From CAYYYG01 sp964476135 (GTDB taxonomy: Bacteria; Patescibacteriota; Microgenomatia; UBA1406; GWC2-37-13), in contig CAYYYG010000028.1 of NCBI GenBank assembly GCA_964476135.1, positions 1 through 16,853 of the forward strand: DNA of 16,853 nucleotides. Reading direction: 5' to 3'. Made by a program: the position numbers and the translations under genes. This document shows positions 14,235 to 16,853 of this stretch, piece by piece (the stretch's first letter is position 1; each line of letters opens with the position of its first letter). The notes beneath the pieces are model-generated. The model was not told the DNA's origin and did not search any database. It saw only the letters and a program-made list of their open reading frames with translations.

Positions 14235-15083
14235 TTACATCCAAATTCCCAAAAACGGCAGCAGCAATACTACAGCAACCGTAACCGCCATACTATATTT
14301 TACAAACACCTTTCGCTGCCAAATCGCAAATACACTCACCGATATCCCCAGTAACCCTAAAGCTGCCAATATTCCCCAGTCCAATATATTACCACCACTC
14401 ATCACCCCCGCCGCACACGCAGCAATTACCAATAAACAAAAAACTTCTACGCTCCGCTTCTCTCCCCAATGATAATTATATGTGTCGTCTGTTACCTTAC
14501 CTTCGGAATCTAGCCGCGGCCTGAGCTTCCTTCCGATTTCGAGTATGGCAATCGGCAGTAAAAGATAAATTAAGTGAGCGAAATCGGGTAAAGAACGAGG
14601 AAACCAGACATTTTCCGCAAAAACTCCATAAAAACTCAAAAAAATCGGTATAAATACTACCTGATGGCTGACCATATAAAATCCGGCCCGCCTTCTTAAC
14701 CAGTCCCCAAGAAAAAATTCGTAATACATAAAAAGCGTATAAACAAGTCCGGTCATAAATACTAGCACCACAAAAAGCGGCGCGCCATAATCCATAAGCC
14801 ACAGCATAACTAGTACATTAATTATTCCTAATCTCGATAATGCTCCAAGAGTCACTTTACCCTTCTGCACGGGCCGGTCGGTATGGTTAGCCGAATCGTA
14901 ATAGTAATCCTTAAATTCATCAAGCACTCTAAGATGAAAAAGGAACTCCAAATATACAAAGGCAATAATAATAACCGGAACGGTTGCACCGACCCCAAAT
15001 TTAAGCGCAATTGCCTTAACCGTCAGAAATGTGTAAAGGTACAGCGGTAAAACAGGAAAGCGCGATTTAAAATATGCAAACAT
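14235..15083 (-). CDS. UbiA-superfamily prenyltransferase
   Basis: This 282-residue polytopic membrane protein would transfer a prenyl chain to an acceptor using Mg2+-pyrophosphate chemistry. The first Asp-rich motif is LDEFKDYYYD (Asp55, Asp59, Asp63), followed by NHTDRPVQKG, the usual DRP-x-x-x-G continuation. The second loop is RKLRPRLDSEGKVTDDTYN (about 193-211) with several acidic residues. It has eight or nine hydrophobic segments. I start at ATG 15083 because the fold begins at FKSRFP and the preceding gene ends at 15091; the longer frame to 15161 would overlap that gene by 71 bases and add a non-family tail. No strong ribosome site is seen. Relatives make quinones, archaeal-type ether lipids, chlorophyll tails or C50 carotenoids; the neighbours favour a lipid or carotenoid role. 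Confidence 0.82.
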   Translation of the reverse strand: MFAYFKSRFPVLPLYLYTFLTVKAIALKFGVGATVPVIIIAFVYLEFLFHLRVLDEFKDYYYDSANHTDRPVQKGKVTLGALSRLGIINVLVMLWLMDYGAPLFVVLVFMTGLVYTLFMYYEFFLGDWLRRRAGFYMVSHQVVFIPIFLSFYGVFAENVWFPRSLPDFAHLIYLLLPIAILEIGRKLRPRLDSEGKVTDDTYNYHWGEKRSVEVFCLLVIAACAAGVMSGGNILDWGILAALGLLGISVSVFAIWQRKVFVKYSMAVTVAVVLLLPFLGIWM

Positions 15084-15090
15084 GCAGATA

Positions 15091-15468
15091 CTATAACATA
15101 TCGAAGGCACGCTCGATAACTTCGCGACTCCAGCCCGCAGCCCGAAGCACCCGACGCACATCCTCGTCGTTCATATTATGTTTTCTTGCATCGACAAAAT
15201 ACCTCGCAACCGCCTGAACATCAGCCGATTCACCAGCGAGCTTTTTTTCGAATTCCGCCAATCTACGGCGTTCGTATCTCGACAAGATAAGAATATCAAT
15301 TATCGCACCAACAAGATACGAAACCAGCAGCCACCCGACCGCGCCCACGCCATAGGTACAGACTATCGATATTAACAATATAAACAACAGATTTTCAAAA
15401 CCGGCCATAAAACCGACAGCCACTAGTGTGATAGGCAAACCGATAGCGGCGCGTCTTGCGAATTTCAT
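15091..15468 (-). CDS. Small membrane protein with C-terminal helical 'AGW' module
   Basis: This 125-residue protein has two membrane segments, possibly three (about residues 7-23, 27-45 and 47-62), followed by a basic-acidic linker (RYERRRLAEFEKKLAGE). A C-terminal helical module (about 82-125) contains DEDVRRVLRAAGWSREVIERA. That pattern (D-E-x-I/V-R-x-x-L-x-x-A-G-W-x-x-x-x-I) is a common tail on small membrane and pilin-like proteins in Patescibacteria, which supports the lineage guess. Its ATG overlaps the stop of the duplicated membrane protein (ATGA), and no ribosome site is visible, so translation is probably coupled. The UbiA gene follows after seven bases. Function unknown. Confidence 0.7.
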   Translation of the reverse strand: MKFARRAAIGLPITLVAVGFMAGFENLLFILLISIVCTYGVGAVGWLLVSYLVGAIIDILILSRYERRRLAEFEKKLAGESADVQAVARYFVDARKHNMNDEDVRRVLRAAGWSREVIERAFDML

Positions 15469-16502
15469 TTTATGCTGTGGTATTGGGAGTCATCGGCCGT
15501 CAGCTCCCAGAATTTGGTAAAAGTAATCACTAAAGCCAGATAAAATGGCACCGCAAAAACCACTTCTATCGGAACCTGAAATAACAGCGTCTTGAATCCG
15601 GTAAAGTTCTGTGTCGCGCTTATGCCGTACACGCGGAATCCCGACCTTATAAGCCATGCCTCAACCGGTGCCGCAACTGCCGTCGCAATCATCAGATATG
15701 CTCCAAATTTTTTCGGCAGCGACCAGTGAATGAACCTCGTGTCGACAAACTGAGCAACCAATGCAACAAGAAGCACCCAGAAACCCGACATAGCCACATT
15801 TATATCACGGTAGATATATAGAAACTGCGGCATATGCAGGTTATTCACCATCGGCTCAATCATGAGCTCAAACAAAAACACCGCCGAAAAAGTCAGTATA
15901 AAATTCCTGAGCCAGCGGCTTTTTTTTACCGGTACCAGCAGTTTTTTGTCGAGGTAGAGCGACCAGTATTTGAAAAAAGAAATGACAAGAGTTAAAAATA
16001 CCGGAATATAATATAAACCAGCGAGAGGAATTTCAAGAACAGGGATTGTAAACGGTCCGGCTGCCTCATAAACCTCCGGGGCATACGATCGCACTCCGAG
16101 CTTAACCACCGCTGACTCAAAAAGCATCACGATCGGCGTAAGAAGCATCAGGTACCACACAAACCGATCGAGCTGCGAATGTTTCTTTCGGTAATGGTCG
16201 ACCATGAAGACAATATAGTAAATAAGTGTCGACCACCCGATTGTCAGTATCCAGCTGACATCGATATAGGCGTAGGCGAGTTTGCCAAGATGCAGATTGT
16301 TCCATAAAGGCGCGGTGAAAAGCTCGAATAAAAACACACCGGAAATCATAATCGCGTACCGATAGAGTAATTTCTTTTGCAGTTTATGCAGAATATAGAG
16401 AATCAGGCCAGTTGCCGCAAAGATAAAAATTTCAAAAATAAATACCGGTGGAGTAAGACTTTTATCGAATCCGCAGATTGCCTGGGTACATGGCACGATC
16501 AT
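15465..16502 (-). CDS. Duplicated polytopic membrane protein, carotenoid cyclase/hydratase-like
   Basis: This 345-residue membrane protein has about nine segments. The sequence contains two copies of one module at an exact offset of 152 residues: FLFELFTAPLWNNLH (57-71) against FLFELMIEPMVNNLH (209-223), and PLAGLYYIPVFLTLV (159-173) against PIEVVFAVPFYLALV (311-325). The layout (E-x-x-x-x-x-x-G-x-x-x-Y, then P-x-E before a helix) recalls lycopene cyclase CrtYc/d-type domains and CruF-type carotenoid hydratases. However, the PxE(E/D) motif survives only as PIEV in copy two and is lost (PLAG) in copy one. It is first in the operon. GGAGA (16517-16513) lies ten bases before the ATG. The carotenoid link is tentative; the duplication is certain. 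Confidence 0.7.
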   Translation of the reverse strand: MIVPCTQAICGFDKSLTPPVFIFEIFIFAATGLILYILHKLQKKLLYRYAIMISGVFLFELFTAPLWNNLHLGKLAYAYIDVSWILTIGWSTLIYYIVFMVDHYRKKHSQLDRFVWYLMLLTPIVMLFESAVVKLGVRSYAPEVYEAAGPFTIPVLEIPLAGLYYIPVFLTLVISFFKYWSLYLDKKLLVPVKKSRWLRNFILTFSAVFLFELMIEPMVNNLHMPQFLYIYRDINVAMSGFWVLLVALVAQFVDTRFIHWSLPKKFGAYLMIATAVAAPVEAWLIRSGFRVYGISATQNFTGFKTLLFQVPIEVVFAVPFYLALVITFTKFWELTADDSQYHSIK

Positions 16503-16510
16503 ATAAATCC

Positions 16511-16539
16511 ATTCTCCATGAATTGCAGCCCCATGTCAA
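16511..16539 (-). promoter_or_regulatory. Promoter of the lipid operon
   Basis: A perfect -35 TTGACA (16539-16534) is followed after 17 bases by GAGAAT (16516-16511, four of six matches). Only eight bases separate this -10 from the ATG at 16502, so the transcript would be nearly leaderless. The same bases contain GGAGA, which could instead be a ribosome site for a longer transcript from upstream; both readings cannot apply to one message. Confidence 0.45.
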
Positions 16540-16570
16540 GGTCATGAAAAAAACACAGACAGCCTCGATA

Positions 16571-16622
16571 AACATAATAATGTTCCCCTTAATAACTAAA
16601 AAATAGTTGATAAGGGGAACAT
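16571..16622 (-). terminator. Long hairpin, terminator-like, after the cysteine-rich ORF
   Basis: Bases 16580-16598 pair with 16604-16622 (19 positions: one mismatch, one G-T) around an AAAAA loop, with the GC-rich core TTCCCC/GGGGAA. It begins four bases after the TAG of the 47-residue frame. Read on the minus strand it is followed by TATTATGTTTATC, a broken T-rich tail like that of the hairpin at 3484. AACAT (16571-16575) can also pair with ATGTT (16580-16584), giving an alternative fold. Confidence 0.6.
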
Positions 16623-16626
16623 AGCC

Positions 16627-16770
16627 CTACACGCTCACGTATGATCGAAAACGCCTCCACATGAGCATGAACCATCTACCGAGTCCATCACACTTATTTC
16701 CATTCTCACAAATAGAGCGCGTACATTCCCCGCCATAGCGAGGACACCTCCAAGGTCTAGGCGTCATCAT
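16627..16770 (-). CDS. Small cysteine-rich hypothetical protein (47 residues)
   Basis: A 47-codon frame begins with a double ATG (16770) and ends at TAG 16627-16629. AGGAG (16785-16781) lies ten bases upstream. The sequence starts MMTPRPWRCPRYGGECTRS and has Cys9, Cys16, Cys21 and Cys27 (spacing C-x6-C-x4-C-x5-C), then a Trp/Arg/Met-rich tail containing WFMLMWRRFR. It has no signal peptide. Four cysteines this close suggest a small metal site or disulfide-stabilised peptide. The frame sits 18 bases after the stop of a hydrophobic upstream frame and is followed directly by a strong hairpin, as expected for the last gene of a transcript. I know no matching family. The alternative is a chance frame; the ribosome site and hairpin argue for a gene. 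Confidence 0.45.
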   Translation of the reverse strand: MMTPRPWRCPRYGGECTRSICENGNKCDGLGRWFMLMWRRFRSYVSV

Positions 16771-16788
16771 GATATTTTTTCTCCTGTA

Positions 16789-16853
16789 CTAAAAAGCCTT
16801 GGTCCCGATTGCCAAAGCGGTGCACCACGCGAAAATCGCGAGGTATACGGCTT
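16789..16853 (-). CDS. Partial membrane protein, C-terminal tail
   Basis: From the right edge a minus-strand frame reads AVYLAIFAWCTALAIGTKAF and stops at TAG 16789-16791. The composition is that of a membrane helix with a short basic end. It ends 18 bases before the cysteine-rich ORF, with that ORF's ribosome site in the gap, which fits an operon. Only 20 residues are visible; other frames here are also open, so the call is weak. Confidence 0.3.
   Translation of the reverse strand, partial: AVYLAIFAWCTALAIGTKAF

Noticed and set aside
15084..15161. Longer start for the UbiA protein at 15161
   Set aside because: It would overlap the preceding gene by 71 bases and add a cysteine-rich stretch unlike the family; ATG 15083 begins at the first expected residues.
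16767..16853. Alternative open frames at the right edge on the minus strand (one ending at 16767 with an ATGA overlap, one running into the cysteine-rich ORF)
   Set aside because: Both are possible, but the frame ending at 16789 has a clear hydrophobic segment and leaves room for the ribosome site; the edge makes this undecidable.
1..16853. tRNA, rRNA, CRISPR arrays, insertion sequences or prophage genes
   Set aside because: No cloverleaf, ribosomal RNA stretch, regularly spaced repeats, transposase, integrase or phage structural motifs were found; the repeats present are short interspersed palindromes.

Overview
The window is a metagenome-style scaffold with two exactly 100-base N gaps (3782-3881 and 6306-6405), so it consists of three contigs joined in silico. 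It is bacterial: perfect TATAAT boxes, some good Shine-Dalgarno sites, TGA used as a stop in several genes (standard code 11), and short tightly packed genes with ATGA overlaps. My best guess is a Candidate Phyla Radiation (Patescibacteria) genome or a similar small-genome lineage. This rests on the Thr/Pro-linker M23 peptidase, a small membrane protein ending in an 'AGW' helical module, and interspersed GC-rich palindromes common in such genomes. The first contig carries a Chloroflexota-flavoured secreted protein, so the source is not certain.

Left part (1-3520): an unidentified C-terminal gene fragment, a 72-residue minus-strand protein, a divergent promoter region full of palindromes, and a long secreted plus-strand protein with a Thr/Pro linker, closed by a strong hairpin terminator. 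Middle (3522-6530): an unidentified minus-strand gene cut by the first gap, with a promoter that implies a leaderless mRNA, then a two-gene glycosyltransferase unit (GT2 then GT4). The second gap falls in a cluster of repeated GC-rich motifs.

6531-9820 is a tight minus-strand unit: a large secreted M23 peptidase with beta-sandwich domains, followed by two small membrane-anchored proteins. It diverges from a membrane-anchored family 3 solute-binding protein (9980-10891) that has no transporter genes nearby.

10884-16502 is a seven-gene minus-strand operon that starts from its own promoter. In transcription order: a duplicated polytopic membrane protein resembling carotenoid cyclase/hydratase-type proteins, a small membrane protein, a UbiA prenyltransferase, a PEP-utilizer-type phosphohistidine protein without its ATP-grasp half, a CDP-alcohol phosphatidyltransferase, a GNAT acetyltransferase and a dolichol/phytol-kinase-type CTP-dependent enzyme. 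Together they look like an isoprenoid/phospholipid membrane-lipid pathway whose product cannot be read from sequence alone. Upstream, at the right edge, are a membrane-protein tail, a 47-residue four-cysteine miniprotein with its own Shine-Dalgarno site, and a long terminator-like hairpin.
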